Shown here piece after piece: positions 40,243 to 49,907 of a stretch of 64,000 bases of DNA. Each line of letters starts with the position of its first letter. The stretch's first letter is position 1. The notes below the pieces were generated by a model, which saw only the letters and a list, made by a program, of their open reading frames with translations, had not been told where the DNA came from and did no database searches. Origin of the DNA: Corynebacterium uberis (GTDB lineage: Bacteria > Actinomycetota > Actinomycetes > Mycobacteriales > Mycobacteriaceae); NCBI RefSeq assembly GCF_020616335.1, contig NZ_CP085051.1, positions 992,001 to 1,056,000 on the forward strand, read 5' to 3'. A program made the translations under genes and the position numbers.

Positions 40243-41196
40243 ATGAGCACTGCTTATGTTCTTGTGGAATACACCGCCGAGGGGCTGGATAGCACCACCG
40301 GCGAGCTGATCACCGCGGCCCGCGTCTTCGGCGATGTTGCCGCGGTTGTGGTGGGGGAGCCGGGCACCGCGGAGGCGCTGCGCGAGCAGCTGGCCGAGCT
40401 GGGCGCGGCCACGGTCTACGCCGCGGAGGCCCAGGGGGCTTCCCAGCGGGTGGTCTTGCCTGCCGTCGATGCGCTGGCTGCCGTCGCTGGCTCCACCCCG
40501 GGGCCCATCGTGGTCGCAGGCGGGGTAGCGGGCAATGAGATCGCAGGGCGCCTGGCCGCCCGCCTGGCCTCTGGCCTGCTGCGCGACGTGGTGGGCATCA
40601 ACGCCGATGGCACCGCCAACCAGTCCATCTTCGGCGATACCATCCAGGTCTCTAGCGCGGTGGGTGGTACCAGCCCGGTGTATACGCTGCGCCCGGGCGC
40701 TGTCGCGGCCGCGCCGCAGGCGGCCGCGGGCGAGCTGGTTGCCGTGGAGCTGCCGGAGCCGACGATCAAGGACGTCACCGTGGAGTCTTTCACCCCGGCG
40801 CAGCATGGGGATCGCCCGGAGCTGACGCAGGCGAAGGTGGTTGTCGCCGGCGGACGTGGGGTGGGCTCCCGGGAGAACTTCACCGAGTACGTAGAAAAGC
40901 TGGCGGATGCGCTTGGTGGCGCGGTGGGGGCAACCCGCGACGCGGTGGATCTGGGCTACTACGACGCCCAGTATCAGATCGGCCAGACGGGAGTGACGGT
41001 CTCCCCGGACTTGTACATTGGGGTGGGCATTTCCGGCGCCATTCAGCACACCTCCGGCATTCAGACGGCCAAGAAGATCGTTGCCATCAATAACGACGAA
41101 GATGCCGCGCTGTTCCAGCTGGCGGACCTGGGCGTGGTGGGAGATCTCTTTGAGGTTGTCCCCGCGTTGGTGGAAGAAATTGAGAAGCGCAAGTGA
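40243..41196 (+). CDS. etfA: Electron transfer flavoprotein subunit alpha
   Basis: A 317-residue partner of EtfB. The C-terminal FAD site is clear: GRGVGSRENF near residue 205, then YQIGQTGVTVSPDLYIGVGI and GIQTAKKIVAINND. GCGAGGGAG precedes the ATG. The stop overlaps the nifS start by 4 bases. Confidence 0.97.
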   Translation: MSTAYVLVEYTAEGLDSTTGELITAARVFGDVAAVVVGEPGTAEALREQLAELGAATVYAAEAQGASQRVVLPAVDALAAVAGSTPGPIVVAGGVAGNEIAGRLAARLASGLLRDVVGINADGTANQSIFGDTIQVSSAVGGTSPVYTLRPGAVAAAPQAAAGELVAVELPEPTIKDVTVESFTPAQHGDRPELTQAKVVVAGGRGVGSRENFTEYVEKLADALGGAVGATRDAVDLGYYDAQYQIGQTGVTVSPDLYIGVGISGAIQHTSGIQTAKKIVAINNDEDAALFQLADLGVVGDLFEVVPALVEEIEKRK

Positions 41197-42314
41197 GCAC
41201 CCAGCATTATCTTGACCACGCTGCGACCACCCCGATGCGCGAGGTCGCGGTGCGCGCCTGGGTGGACAACGCACAGGCGCTCAACCCGGGCGGGCAGTAT
41301 GCGGCCGGCCGGGAGAGTCGGCGCATTCTTGACGAGTCCCGGGAGCGGGTCGCGGAGCTGCTGGGGGCGGACCCGGTGGAGGTCATTTTCACCGCCTCGG
41401 GCACGGAGGCAGACAACATCGCTGTCCAGGGCCTATTCCGGGCGTCGGATCGCCAGCGCATTGTCACCACCCCCATCGAACACCCGGCGGTGGCTGAGGC
41501 CATTGCCGCCACGGGAGCGCAGGTGGATTACCTGGGCGTGGATAGCACCGGACACGTCAGCCAGCTCGCCGCGCTGGATACCCCGGCGGCGCTGGTGGCG
41601 TGCATGATGGCCAACAATGAGACCGGCGCGATCCAGCCGCTCGATAAGGTGATCGCGGCGGCGCAGGCCACGGATACGCCCGTGCACGTCGATGCGGTGC
41701 AGGCAACGGGGCGGGTGCCCATTGATTTCCATGCGCTGGGCGCGACGACGCTGGCCGCATCCGGCCACAAGTTCGGCGGACCGCGCGGGGTGGGAGTGCT
41801 GCTGGCGCGGCGATCCCCGGCACCCCAGGCGCTGCTTTTCGGCGGCGGCCAGGAGCGCGGCATCCGGCCGGGCACCAATGATGTTGCCGGGGCGGCGGCG
41901 CTGGCCGCGGCGTTGGGTGAGGCGTGCGCGCAGCTCGACGAGGAAGCCACCCGGCTGGGCGGCCTGCGCGATCGCCTGCGCGAGCGCATCCTGGCGTCGA
42001 TTCCGGACGTGGTGGTCAACACGCATGCACCGGCCATGGCGGGTCACCTGAGCGTGTCTTTCCCCGGGGCTGAGGGAGATAGCCTGATCATGCTTCTCGA
42101 CGCCGCCGGGTTCGCCGCATCCACGGGCTCTGCCTGCCACGCGGGGGTCAACCGCGCCTCCTCCGTCCTGCTAGCCATGGGGGTAGCCGAGGGGCCCGCA
42201 CGCGGGACGGTGCGTTTTACCCTGGGGCGCACGACCACCGACGAGGATATCGATGCGCTGGTGGCTCAGCTGCCGGCGATCGTGGAGCGCGCCCGCGTCG
42301 CCGGGATGGCCTGA
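41193..42314 (+). CDS. Cysteine desulfurase (NifS/IscS-like)
   Basis: A 373-residue class V PLP enzyme giving persulfide sulfur from cysteine. The PLP lysine is Lys193 in SGHKFGGPRGVG, and STGSACHAG carries the catalytic cysteine. In corynebacteria it is normally followed by mnmA, the tRNA-thiolating partner; here an accessory block of 7.6 kb intervenes. GTG at 41193 overlaps the etfA stop. The last 49 bases overlap a convergent hydrolase gene. Confidence 0.95.
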   Translation: MSTQHYLDHAATTPMREVAVRAWVDNAQALNPGGQYAAGRESRRILDESRERVAELLGADPVEVIFTASGTEADNIAVQGLFRASDRQRIVTTPIEHPAVAEAIAATGAQVDYLGVDSTGHVSQLAALDTPAALVACMMANNETGAIQPLDKVIAAAQATDTPVHVDAVQATGRVPIDFHALGATTLAASGHKFGGPRGVGVLLARRSPAPQALLFGGGQERGIRPGTNDVAGAAALAAALGEACAQLDEEATRLGGLRDRLRERILASIPDVVVNTHAPAMAGHLSVSFPGAEGDSLIMLLDAAGFAASTGSACHAGVNRASSVLLAMGVAEGPARGTVRFTLGRTTTDEDIDALVAQLPAIVERARVAGMA

Positions 42315-42787
42315 ACTACCAGGTGATCCAGGGCGCGCAGCCCTGAGTGGCTGACCTTGGCTACCTCGACGACTTCGCCGAGCCGGGACGACCACTGGGG
42401 CACCACCCGGTCGCCGTCGGAGACGATGGAGACGATGCGCACACCGGGCGCGGCGGGGGCGTCGATACGCGGGCTATACCACGTGTCCATGCCCCGCCAG
42501 TTGGCCCCGAGCCCCACGATGGTGCCGATTTTTCCGGCGAACTCGGGGCGGGCGGCCAGCTGTAGGCCGATCAGTCCGCCGAGCGAGTGGCCCACGATGT
42601 CAAAGCGCGGCAGGTGGGACAGCTTGGCCGCCAGCCGATCCAGGATGGGTTGGTGGCGCCCGAACCCCAAAAAGCCGTAGGCGGGGGTGTGCACGGTGCA
42701 TCCGCAACGGCGCAGGGAGGCCGCAATGCGCCACATTGATAGTGGCAGGGATGCGGAGCCATGGAGGGCGACGACAACTGGGTCCAT
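42266..42787 (-). CDS. Alpha/beta hydrolase
   Basis: A 173-residue protein of the alpha/beta-hydrolase fold, short for the family. The nucleophile is the serine of VGHSLGG near residue 70, with a likely acid in VSDGDRVV and His in ALDHLVV. Substrate unknown. The start at 42787 is chosen because TACTAT lies 6 bases upstream, a leaderless layout; a reading from 42880 would overlap the divergent gene. Its 3' end overlaps nifS by 49 bases. Confidence 0.82.
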   Translation of the reverse strand: MDPVVVALHGSASLPLSMWRIAASLRRCGCTVHTPAYGFLGFGRHQPILDRLAAKLSHLPRFDIVGHSLGGLIGLQLAARPEFAGKIGTIVGLGANWRGMDTWYSPRIDAPAAPGVRIVSIVSDGDRVVPQWSSRLGEVVEVAKVSHSGLRALDHLVVQAIPATRARSTIAGS

Positions 42788-42878
42788 GCCGTCATAGTAC
42801 TGCCGGATGCCTGTGAGTTCCGCCGCAAGGTTCTTTTGGGTGCAGAACTTAGTTTCTGCTTCAGGTAAAAATACATCC

Positions 42879-44111
42879 ATGACTTGGTTTTTAGAGCTCT
42901 CGCTCGTTTCACCAATTGCGAGAGCCTGCTACGCGCTCGCCTGGATTGCCGCCATGGTCTGCGCGCTGCGATACGGGACGCGAAAGGCCCGAATCGGCGG
43001 CTTCGCCGTGGCAGCAGTGCTCACGGTCCTGGCGTGGGCGATCCTCGAGGTGTGGTGGAAACCCTTCCCCGATCGGGTCATGCCGGTGGTCTACCTCGCC
43101 GGCGGCGGGGCGGTGGCCTGCCTGGCAGGCGTGGTCACCCACCGGGGTCGGCGCGTAGTCATGGCCGCCGCAACGATCGGCGCGCTCATCGGAGCACTCG
43201 GCGTGTTTAACCTCATCTACCAGCAGTATCCCACCGTGCGTTCGCTCAGCGCCCAGCTCAATGCCCAGTCGATGACCTATGAGCAGTTCCGCACCGTCAC
43301 CGCCGCCCCGCAACGCGACGGCGGACCGGTGGGCGCTCTGGTGGATGTGGACCTGCCCGGTTCCTTCGCCGCCCGCACCGCCGTGGCGTGGGTGCCGCCG
43401 GCCTATTGGACCCAGCCGCAGCGCCAGCTGCCCGTCCTGGTGCTCATGGCCGGCAATCCCGGTCGGCCCCAGCAGTGGTTCAGCAACGGCGCGGCCGTGG
43501 CCACCGCGGATGAATACCAGGCCACCCACAACGGCGTGGCGCCGATCATCGTCAGCGTGGACGGCACCGGTTCCTTTACCGGCAACCCGCTGTGCACCGA
43601 TAGCTCCGAGGGGGCGGTGATGACCTACCTGTCTACGGACGTGCCGGCCGCCATCAAGGAACGCTTCCGCGTCAACCCGGACCAATCCACGTGGACCATC
43701 GGCGGGCTGAGCTACGGCGGCACCTGCGCGCTCCAGGTGGCCACCGCCCACCCCCGCGCCTACGGCAACTTCCTGGACTTCTCCGGCCAGGCCGAGCCCA
43801 CGCTCGGCGACCACCAGGCCACCGTGGAGCACTTCTTCGACGGCGACGAGGAGCGCTTCCAAGACATCAACCCGGCGACCCTCCTCGCCCGCGGAAACCC
43901 CGACTTTGCCCATGTCGCCGGGCGTTTTGTCGCCGGTGAGAAGGACAAGGAATCCCGCGCCGCGCTCACCGAGCTTAACGACGCCGCCCGCGCCGCCGGG
44001 ATGGACACCACCTTCACCACCGTACGCGGGGGCCACTCCTACCAGGTGTGGCGAGAGGCCCTCCGTCATACTTTCGACTGGGTTGCCCAGCGGGGTAGGT
44101 TGGCAGAATGA
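42879..44111 (+). CDS. Membrane-anchored esterase, partner of MprF-like synthase
   Basis: A 410-residue protein: three or four N-terminal membrane helices (about residues 5-110), then an extracytoplasmic esterase domain of the antigen-85/esterase-D type with nucleophile Ser278 in GGLSYGG and a late His in GGHSYQVW. Its stop overlaps the start of the aminoacyl-lipid synthase gene. Comparable corynebacterial pairs, as I recall, make and hydrolyse alanylated lipids, so it may be the hydrolase. The start at 42879 (MTWFLELSL) is shorter than another ATG reading and avoids an implausible overlap. Confidence 0.87.
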   Translation: MTWFLELSLVSPIARACYALAWIAAMVCALRYGTRKARIGGFAVAAVLTVLAWAILEVWWKPFPDRVMPVVYLAGGGAVACLAGVVTHRGRRVVMAAATIGALIGALGVFNLIYQQYPTVRSLSAQLNAQSMTYEQFRTVTAAPQRDGGPVGALVDVDLPGSFAARTAVAWVPPAYWTQPQRQLPVLVLMAGNPGRPQQWFSNGAAVATADEYQATHNGVAPIIVSVDGTGSFTGNPLCTDSSEGAVMTYLSTDVPAAIKERFRVNPDQSTWTIGGLSYGGTCALQVATAHPRAYGNFLDFSGQAEPTLGDHQATVEHFFDGDEERFQDINPATLLARGNPDFAHVAGRFVAGEKDKESRAALTELNDAARAAGMDTTFTTVRGGHSYQVWREALRHTFDWVAQRGRLAE

Positions 44112-46402
44112 CCAGACAGCTTTTCGCCGTCGTGCGGCGCACGCCCGCCACTTTTGTCCTGGCGGCCATGATCTGGATCGTGCGGTGGACCGTCGGGCCG
44201 GACACCTTTGACCTCTGGGATAGCCTCGGCGTGTGGATGCCCTACCGCATCAATGACCCTCACCTCCTGCTCGCCGGCCTGACGGCGAGCACGGGCATGG
44301 GGGCGATCATCTCCACCGGCGCCATCCTGGTGCTGGTGCTCGGCTCGGAGATGGTGCTGGGCACCCGCAAGATGCTCGCCGTCGCGGCGGCCATGCAGAT
44401 CTTTGCCACGCCGGTGGGGTTGATGATCGCCCAATCCGTCGAAGAGGTCGGCCTTAACCGCTGGGGGGCTGACCTGCTTAACCAGGCGTTTGTCAGCCCC
44501 GTGGGCTGGATCTGCGGCACGGCGGCATTTGCCACCGGGCACATGCCCGTCCTGTGGCGGCGGCGCATCGCCGGCTGGCTGGTCACCCTCACCGCCACCC
44601 TGGTGCTCTTTTCCGGCAGCCTGGGCGACTTTGTGGGCCTGGCCACCACGATCCTGGGCCTGCTCGCCCGCAACGTGAACTCGGTGCGCCGGATGTCCCT
44701 GCGCGAGACCCGAGTGCTGGTGGCCATGGTGCTCGCCGCCGTGGGCTTGGGACCGGTGATCTCCGCGTTTAACCCGCTGGCGCAAAGCCCCCTGTCCGCC
44801 GTCGGGGAACTGGCCTGGTGGCCGGCGGTCATCGACCTGGTGCCGCTGATTGTGCAGGCGGTGCTCATCCTGGGGCTGGTGCGCGGCCGCCGCCTAGCGT
44901 GGTGGCTGTCGCTGGGATTCCAGATTCTTTCCTGCCTGGTCATCGCCGTACACGTGGTGGCGCGCCGGGAGGCCTATGACGGTTCGGTGATCTACCAGGC
45001 AAACATCCTGTCTAGCCTGAGCCCGTGGCTGGCGTGTATCGCGGTGCTGGTGGTCACGCGCCGGGCTTTCCAGGTGCGTATTGCGTTGGCCCGCGTGGGC
45101 CGGTTTGTGCTGCGCTCCGCCGCGGCGTTCGGGGCGACTAGCGGCCTGTGGTTTGTGGGGGCGTGGCTGTTGCGCCGCCAGTTCGCGCCGCATGCGACGA
45201 TGGACATGATTATCTCGCAGTGGCTGACGCGCTACGTCCCGCCGGCGGTGCGGGTGTACCCGCAGTGGCCGTTGCGTCCGGATTCCACCGCGGCCTGGCT
45301 GCTCTACGAGTGGGTGGGCTCCCTGTTCTGGATTGCGGTGGCCGTGGCGTTGTACGTGCTGCTGATGTCGGTGCCGGATCGTGCGGTGGCGGCTGATCGG
45401 ATGGTGGCTCGCCAGATCATGGCTGCTGGCAGCGGAGACCACCTCCAGGCGATGACGGTGTGGCCGGGCAATAGGTACTGGTTCAATGAGGCGCGCGACG
45501 GCTACGTGGCGTTCCGGGTCCGCAACGGCGTGGCGGTGACGGTTGGTCAGCCGGTGGGCAGCGCTGCGGTGGAGGAATTGGCTGCGGGCTTTGAAAAGTT
45601 TGCGGCGGCCCAGGGCTGGACGGTGGCGTGGTATTCGGTGAATGCGGACTTCGCGCGAGATCGCGCCGCGCATGGCTTTAAGCGCGTGCAGGTGGCTGAG
45701 GAGTCCTTGATGCTGACCGAGTGCACGGACTTTAAGGGCAAGAAGTTCCAGAACGTGCGCACCGCCCGCAATCGCGCGGTCAAGGAGGGCGTGGAGGCCG
45801 TGTGGACGACGTGGGCGGAGGCTGGCCCGGCACTGCGGGACAAGATCACCGCCCTGTCGGAGGAGTGGGTGGCCGATAAGGCGCTGCCGGAGATGGGCTT
45901 TACCCTGGGCACCCTCGACGAGCTGGCGGAGCCGGGAACGCGGCTGCTGCTGGCCATCGACGGCCAGGGCCGTGTCCATGGCGTGACCAGCTGGTTGCCG
46001 GTCTACGAGCACGGCCAGTTAGCCGGTTTGACGTTGGACTTCATGCGCCGGGATCGGGAGGGCTTCCGCCCGGTCATCGAGTTCTTGCTGGCGGAGGCCG
46101 CGGTGGCCGCCCGGGAGGAGGGGCTGGAGTGGGTGTCGCTGTCGGGAGCGCCGCTGGCGCGGTCGAGCGAGGCGAAGAGCTTTTTGGATCAAGCCCTGGA
46201 TCGGGTGGGCCATACGATGGAGCCGTTCTATGGCTTCCGCACGTTGGCCGCGTCGAAGTACAAGTTCAACCCGACCCACGAGCCGTGGTATTTGGTCTAC
46301 CGCGATGAGTTGACCTTGCCGGCCATCGCCATCGCGGTGTCGGGCTGCTACTTGCCGCAGTTTGGCATCGGGTTACTTTTGAACCGGGTCCCGGCGTCCT
46401 AG
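44108..46402 (+). CDS. Aminoacyl-lipid synthase/flippase (MprF-like, DUF2156)
   Basis: A 764-residue protein. About 12 membrane segments (residues 15-430) precede a cytosolic tRNA-dependent aminoacyl-transferase domain (about 450-764) with GNRYWFNEARDGYVAFRVRNG, ALPEMGFTLG and LSGAPLARS. Such enzymes add alanine or lysine to phosphatidylglycerol or diacylglycerol, lowering surface charge and affecting antimicrobial peptide resistance. The amino acid cannot be read from sequence. ATG overlaps the esterase stop; TAGGTT lies 6 bases upstream and may give an additional leaderless transcript. Confidence 0.92.
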   Translation: MTRQLFAVVRRTPATFVLAAMIWIVRWTVGPDTFDLWDSLGVWMPYRINDPHLLLAGLTASTGMGAIISTGAILVLVLGSEMVLGTRKMLAVAAAMQIFATPVGLMIAQSVEEVGLNRWGADLLNQAFVSPVGWICGTAAFATGHMPVLWRRRIAGWLVTLTATLVLFSGSLGDFVGLATTILGLLARNVNSVRRMSLRETRVLVAMVLAAVGLGPVISAFNPLAQSPLSAVGELAWWPAVIDLVPLIVQAVLILGLVRGRRLAWWLSLGFQILSCLVIAVHVVARREAYDGSVIYQANILSSLSPWLACIAVLVVTRRAFQVRIALARVGRFVLRSAAAFGATSGLWFVGAWLLRRQFAPHATMDMIISQWLTRYVPPAVRVYPQWPLRPDSTAAWLLYEWVGSLFWIAVAVALYVLLMSVPDRAVAADRMVARQIMAAGSGDHLQAMTVWPGNRYWFNEARDGYVAFRVRNGVAVTVGQPVGSAAVEELAAGFEKFAAAQGWTVAWYSVNADFARDRAAHGFKRVQVAEESLMLTECTDFKGKKFQNVRTARNRAVKEGVEAVWTTWAEAGPALRDKITALSEEWVADKALPEMGFTLGTLDELAEPGTRLLLAIDGQGRVHGVTSWLPVYEHGQLAGLTLDFMRRDREGFRPVIEFLLAEAAVAAREEGLEWVSLSGAPLARSSEAKSFLDQALDRVGHTMEPFYGFRTLAASKYKFNPTHEPWYLVYRDELTLPAIAIAVSGCYLPQFGIGLLLNRVPAS

Positions 46403-48364
46403 CCGCACCTTCTTGACCTCCCGGCCGGTCTCGACGTCGGAGTCCTTGAAGCCGAACAGCCAGGTCAGGACGAAGGCGACGCCGGCGGCCACCGCGGAGG
46501 CGATCCAGAATCCCCAGAAGCTGAAGTCCAGGCCTTCTGGGTTGACAAAGCTGGTGAATCCGATGAGCGATCCGGTAAAGCCCCACATGTTGACCTTGAA
46601 CAGGCCGGTGAGCAGGCCGCCACAGGCGCCGCCGATGGAGGCCATGATGAAGGTCCGCCCGTATTTCAGGTTGACGCCGTACATGGCCGGCTCGGTGATG
46701 CCACAGAAGGCGGCGATGGCCGCGGAGCCGGAGAGCTCCTTGACCTTGAGCAGCCGGGACTTGAAGAACACGGCCAGGACCGCCCCGCCCTGGGCGACCA
46801 TGGTCGCGGAGATGATGGCGTTGAGCGGGGAGTTGCCGTTGAGCGCGATGTCTTGGGCCACCAGGGGGATGACGGCCCAGTGCAGGCCGAAGATGACCAG
46901 GGACTGGTAGAACCCGCCGATGAACAGCCCGGAGATGGTCGGGGAGAGGTCATAGAGCGCCTGGATGCCGTTGGCAATGCCGGTGGAGATGAACATGACC
47001 ACGGGGCCCAGGAGCAGCAGGATTGCCAGGGAGACCACCACGACCTCCACCAGGGGCAGGAAGATCATGCGCACGGTGGTTGGGATGAAGCGCTTGAGCT
47101 GGGGTTCGAGGATGGAGGCCAGCCAGGCGGCGACGATGATGGGGAAGATGGAGTAAGAGTACTGGGCTACGTGGAAGGGCAGCCCGAAGAAGTCCGCGTT
47201 GAGGGGCATACCCAGCAGGCTGGAGGAGGCATCGCCTTCCGCCAGTTTGATGATGGCGGGGTAGGTGATCACACCGCCGATGATGGCCACGATGATGGGG
47301 TCCGCGCCGAGCCTGCGTGCGGCGGTAAAGCCGACGAAGATGGGCAGGAAGTAGAACACGGCGTCACTCATCGCGTCGATGAGGATGAAGGTGGATGACG
47401 TCTTGGTGATGACGTCAAAGTTCAGCAGCAGGGACAGGATTCCCTTGATAATGCCGGAGGCGGCCAGCAGTCCAATGACCGGAATCATGGACCCGGTGAT
47501 CACACCGATGAGGGAGGCAAAGCCATGCTTGACCCATCCCCAGGTGGTCGTGGGCTTGTCGACGTCCCCCGCCAGCGCAGGGGCATCATCGGCACCGCCG
47601 AGCTGCGCAGCCAGGGTGTCATAGAGGTCCTCCACACCGGGGCCGATGACCACTTGATATTGCCCGCCGGCGCGGATGATCTCGATGACCCCGTCGAGAC
47701 CCTGCAGATACTCAGTGCGGGCCTGGGATTCGTCCTTGAGGTTGAAGCGCAGCCGGGTGATGCAGTGGGTGTGGTTGCGAATATTCTCAGCGCCACCGAC
47801 CCCGTCAATGATGGCGGCGGCCAGCTGGTCCTGGCTCAGTGGGGCGACGGCGGCGGCAGGCTGCTCATCCTGCGGCTGCTGCTGCTCAGGCTCGTCCTCG
47901 CCGCTGCGGACGATTGTTGCCGCCGGGTCGCCTGCGCTCACGGTTCCCACGTGGGCGTCGATACGCTCGCAGGTGGTGGCTGAGTTGGTGACGGCGACGA
48001 TGGTGCAGGTGGACTTGCCTTCCTGCGCAACAAGCTCGGTGTCCCAGGTGGCGATGGCGTCGCCTGCCTGGACCTGATCGCCCTTGACCACGCTCAGCGC
48101 GAAGGGGCGTCCCTGCAGCTCAACGGTGTCGATGCCCAGGTGGACCAGCACGTCTAGGCCGTCTTCGGTATGCAGTCCGATGGCATGGCTGGTCCGCGCC
48201 ACCATGGTCACCGTGCCGGTGACGGGGGAGACGACGGTGGTGTCCGTGGGATCGGCGATGCCAAAGCCTTGGCCTAGGGCGCCTTTGGCAAAGGTGGGAT
48301 CGGGGACATCGGCCAGGTCAATAACGGTGCCTGAGACCGGTGCTACTAGGGATTGTGTGGCCAT
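46373..48364 (-). CDS. PTS sugar permease IIABC, beta-glucoside/trehalose type
   Basis: A 663-residue phosphotransferase transporter with domain order IIA-IIB-IIC. IIA (residues 1-155) has phospho-His75 in VLVHLGIDTVEL; IIB has Cys201 in NHTHCITRLRF; IIC has about ten membrane helices with GITEPAMYGVNL. The Gln/Glu/Pro linker (155-175) joins IIA and IIB. Glucose, beta-glucosides or trehalose are possible substrates. The start at 48364 has AAAGGAG 8 bases before it. No antiterminator or glycosidase gene is adjacent. It overlaps the convergent synthase by 30 bases. Confidence 0.93.
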   Translation of the reverse strand: MATQSLVAPVSGTVIDLADVPDPTFAKGALGQGFGIADPTDTTVVSPVTGTVTMVARTSHAIGLHTEDGLDVLVHLGIDTVELQGRPFALSVVKGDQVQAGDAIATWDTELVAQEGKSTCTIVAVTNSATTCERIDAHVGTVSAGDPAATIVRSGEDEPEQQQPQDEQPAAAVAPLSQDQLAAAIIDGVGGAENIRNHTHCITRLRFNLKDESQARTEYLQGLDGVIEIIRAGGQYQVVIGPGVEDLYDTLAAQLGGADDAPALAGDVDKPTTTWGWVKHGFASLIGVITGSMIPVIGLLAASGIIKGILSLLLNFDVITKTSSTFILIDAMSDAVFYFLPIFVGFTAARRLGADPIIVAIIGGVITYPAIIKLAEGDASSSLLGMPLNADFFGLPFHVAQYSYSIFPIIVAAWLASILEPQLKRFIPTTVRMIFLPLVEVVVVSLAILLLLGPVVMFISTGIANGIQALYDLSPTISGLFIGGFYQSLVIFGLHWAVIPLVAQDIALNGNSPLNAIISATMVAQGGAVLAVFFKSRLLKVKELSGSAAIAAFCGITEPAMYGVNLKYGRTFIMASIGGACGGLLTGLFKVNMWGFTGSLIGFTSFVNPEGLDFSFWGFWIASAVAAGVAFVLTWLFGFKDSDVETGREVKKVRLGRRDPVQK

Positions 48365-48619
48365 CCGTGGGCTCCTTTGGAAGCGGTCATGCAACTTTCG
48401 GTTCAGGTTAACACCGGGGGGAGAAAGCGGGATGGTTTTTGGCCAATCAGTGCTGCCGCACTAGTAAGTGCATTCGAGGCGGCCTGGGGCTAAGTGGTGC
48501 CGGTCAATGGTGGAGCCTTAACTGTACAACCTGGGCTGATGAACCTTGACGCGGTGGTGGAAGGGAGTATAGTGGGAGGGGAACATGTGAACGGGGACTG
48601 AGCGTACCGGGGGGAGAGC

Positions 48620-49861
48620 ATGCCCCCGGAGGGGGGAGGCCTTGAAATGCCCGTCACACCAGACTGTTACTTCACTGTCAATGACCCGGAAAATCCGGTA
48701 GCTGTGCACTATCGGGACATTGTGCGCGCAACCCATCTTTTCTGGGAATCCCAGGTTCCGCGCGGTGATGAGGCCATGCGCACGTCCGTGGCCCGGCTGG
48801 TCAAGGACACGGGCGCGCGGCCGTACACGTTGAAAAACTCGATCATCGTGGGACTGGATGTACTGTCTCGGCTGCCGTTGCTCAACGCGCTTCAGCATGA
48901 GTTGTTTCATCTGGACCTGGATCGGGTGACGGCAATTGGCAGGCTCATGGAGGCTGTTGATCGGGAGGATTTCGGGGACGTCGATAGGCATTTGACTGCG
49001 TATCTCACGCCCACGGTTCCCGGGCAGGCGCTTCCTACGGTGCGGCAATTGGAAGCCAAGCTCACCGAGATTATTCGGGCGCTGGATCCGGAGATTATTC
49101 CGGGCCAAAAGGAGCCGCCGCGTCAACGCCGCTACGGGGTAGACCATAACGATGTCACCTCCGATTTCCTTATCACGCTGGACCTTGATGAAGGCGTGTG
49201 GCTAGACAAGCTCGTGCGGGCCCGTGCGGCCAAGGACAACACCACCCTGGGGGAGGCGTTCGTCGCCCTGGTCAAGGAGAAGAGCACCACCCGAGTGGTC
49301 CTCAACCTGTATAAGGCCACAGATATTGAGGCCGCCCCGGCGTGGATGCCGCAGGCCGGTTGGCTCAGCGAGCGTTCCCAGCGGCAGTGGGAGTCCATGG
49401 TGACGCAGGTGCGCGACATGGACAGCGCGCGTACCGAATACACCGCGGCCCACGATGCCACCCGGGGATTGTCGGCGTGGGTGGATGGGCGTGACGGCAC
49501 CTGCCGCTTCCCGGGCTGTACCCATCCCGCTGACACCGCGCAGCAGGACCATCGGATCAACCACCACGAGGGGGGATCTACCAGCTGCGACGGCCTGGCC
49601 AACCTGTGCCAGCATCATCACAATATGAAAACCGATGGGGTGGTGCGCTACCTCCTCGACCCATCCACCGGCATTGCCGTGTGGATGATGGATGATGCCA
49701 CCTGGCAAGTATCGGTGCCCAGCGGCCCGCTGAGTTGCCGGGGAATCGCCTGGGCGCGCACCATTGCGCAGTACCGCAGCCAGCGGTGCGAGCGTGCCCG
49801 CGAACTGGCGCGCAGGGCCGCGCGGGAGGAGGTCGGTTTGGATACTCGCCCATGGTGGTGA
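48620..49861 (+). CDS. DUF222/HNH endonuclease-domain protein
   Basis: A 413-residue protein with an N-terminal DUF222-like helical region and a C-terminal HNH motif: [18 protein letters not shown], ...[20 protein letters not shown]. Such proteins are abundant and multicopy in actinobacteria, and no activity has been firmly assigned. They are often linked with mobile or horizontally spread DNA. ATG 48620 follows GGGGAG by 5 bases; ATG 48647 is also possible. Confidence 0.88.
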   Translation: MPPEGGGLEMPVTPDCYFTVNDPENPVAVHYRDIVRATHLFWESQVPRGDEAMRTSVARLVKDTGARPYTLKNSIIVGLDVLSRLPLLNALQHELFHLDLDRVTAIGRLMEAVDREDFGDVDRHLTAYLTPTVPGQALPTVRQLEAKLTEIIRALDPEIIPGQKEPPRQRRYGVDHNDVTSDFLITLDLDEGVWLDKLVRARAAKDNTTLGEAFVALVKEKSTTRVVLNLYKATDIEAAPAWMPQAGWLSERSQRQWESMVTQVRDMDSARTEYTAAHDATRGLSAWVDGRDGTCRFPGCTHPADTAQQDHRINHHEGGSTSCDGLANLCQHHHNMKTDGVVRYLLDPSTGIAVWMMDDATWQVSVPSGPLSCRGIAWARTIAQYRSQRCERARELARRAAREEVGLDTRPWW

Positions 49862-49907
49862 CTACACTCGTGTCCCGCACAAAGACGCGAAGAGAAGGGG
49901 TGATGGT

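Noticed and set aside
38059..41274. Open frame of 1071 codons antisense to the methyltransferase and etf genes
   Set aside because: Composition is Arg/Ala-rich without motifs; it is a shadow of plus-strand genes in high-GC sequence.
48449..48462. AGTGC/GCACT hairpin upstream of the PTS gene as an antiterminator target
   Set aside because: Stem of 5 base pairs with no competing terminator and no LicT/SacY-type gene.
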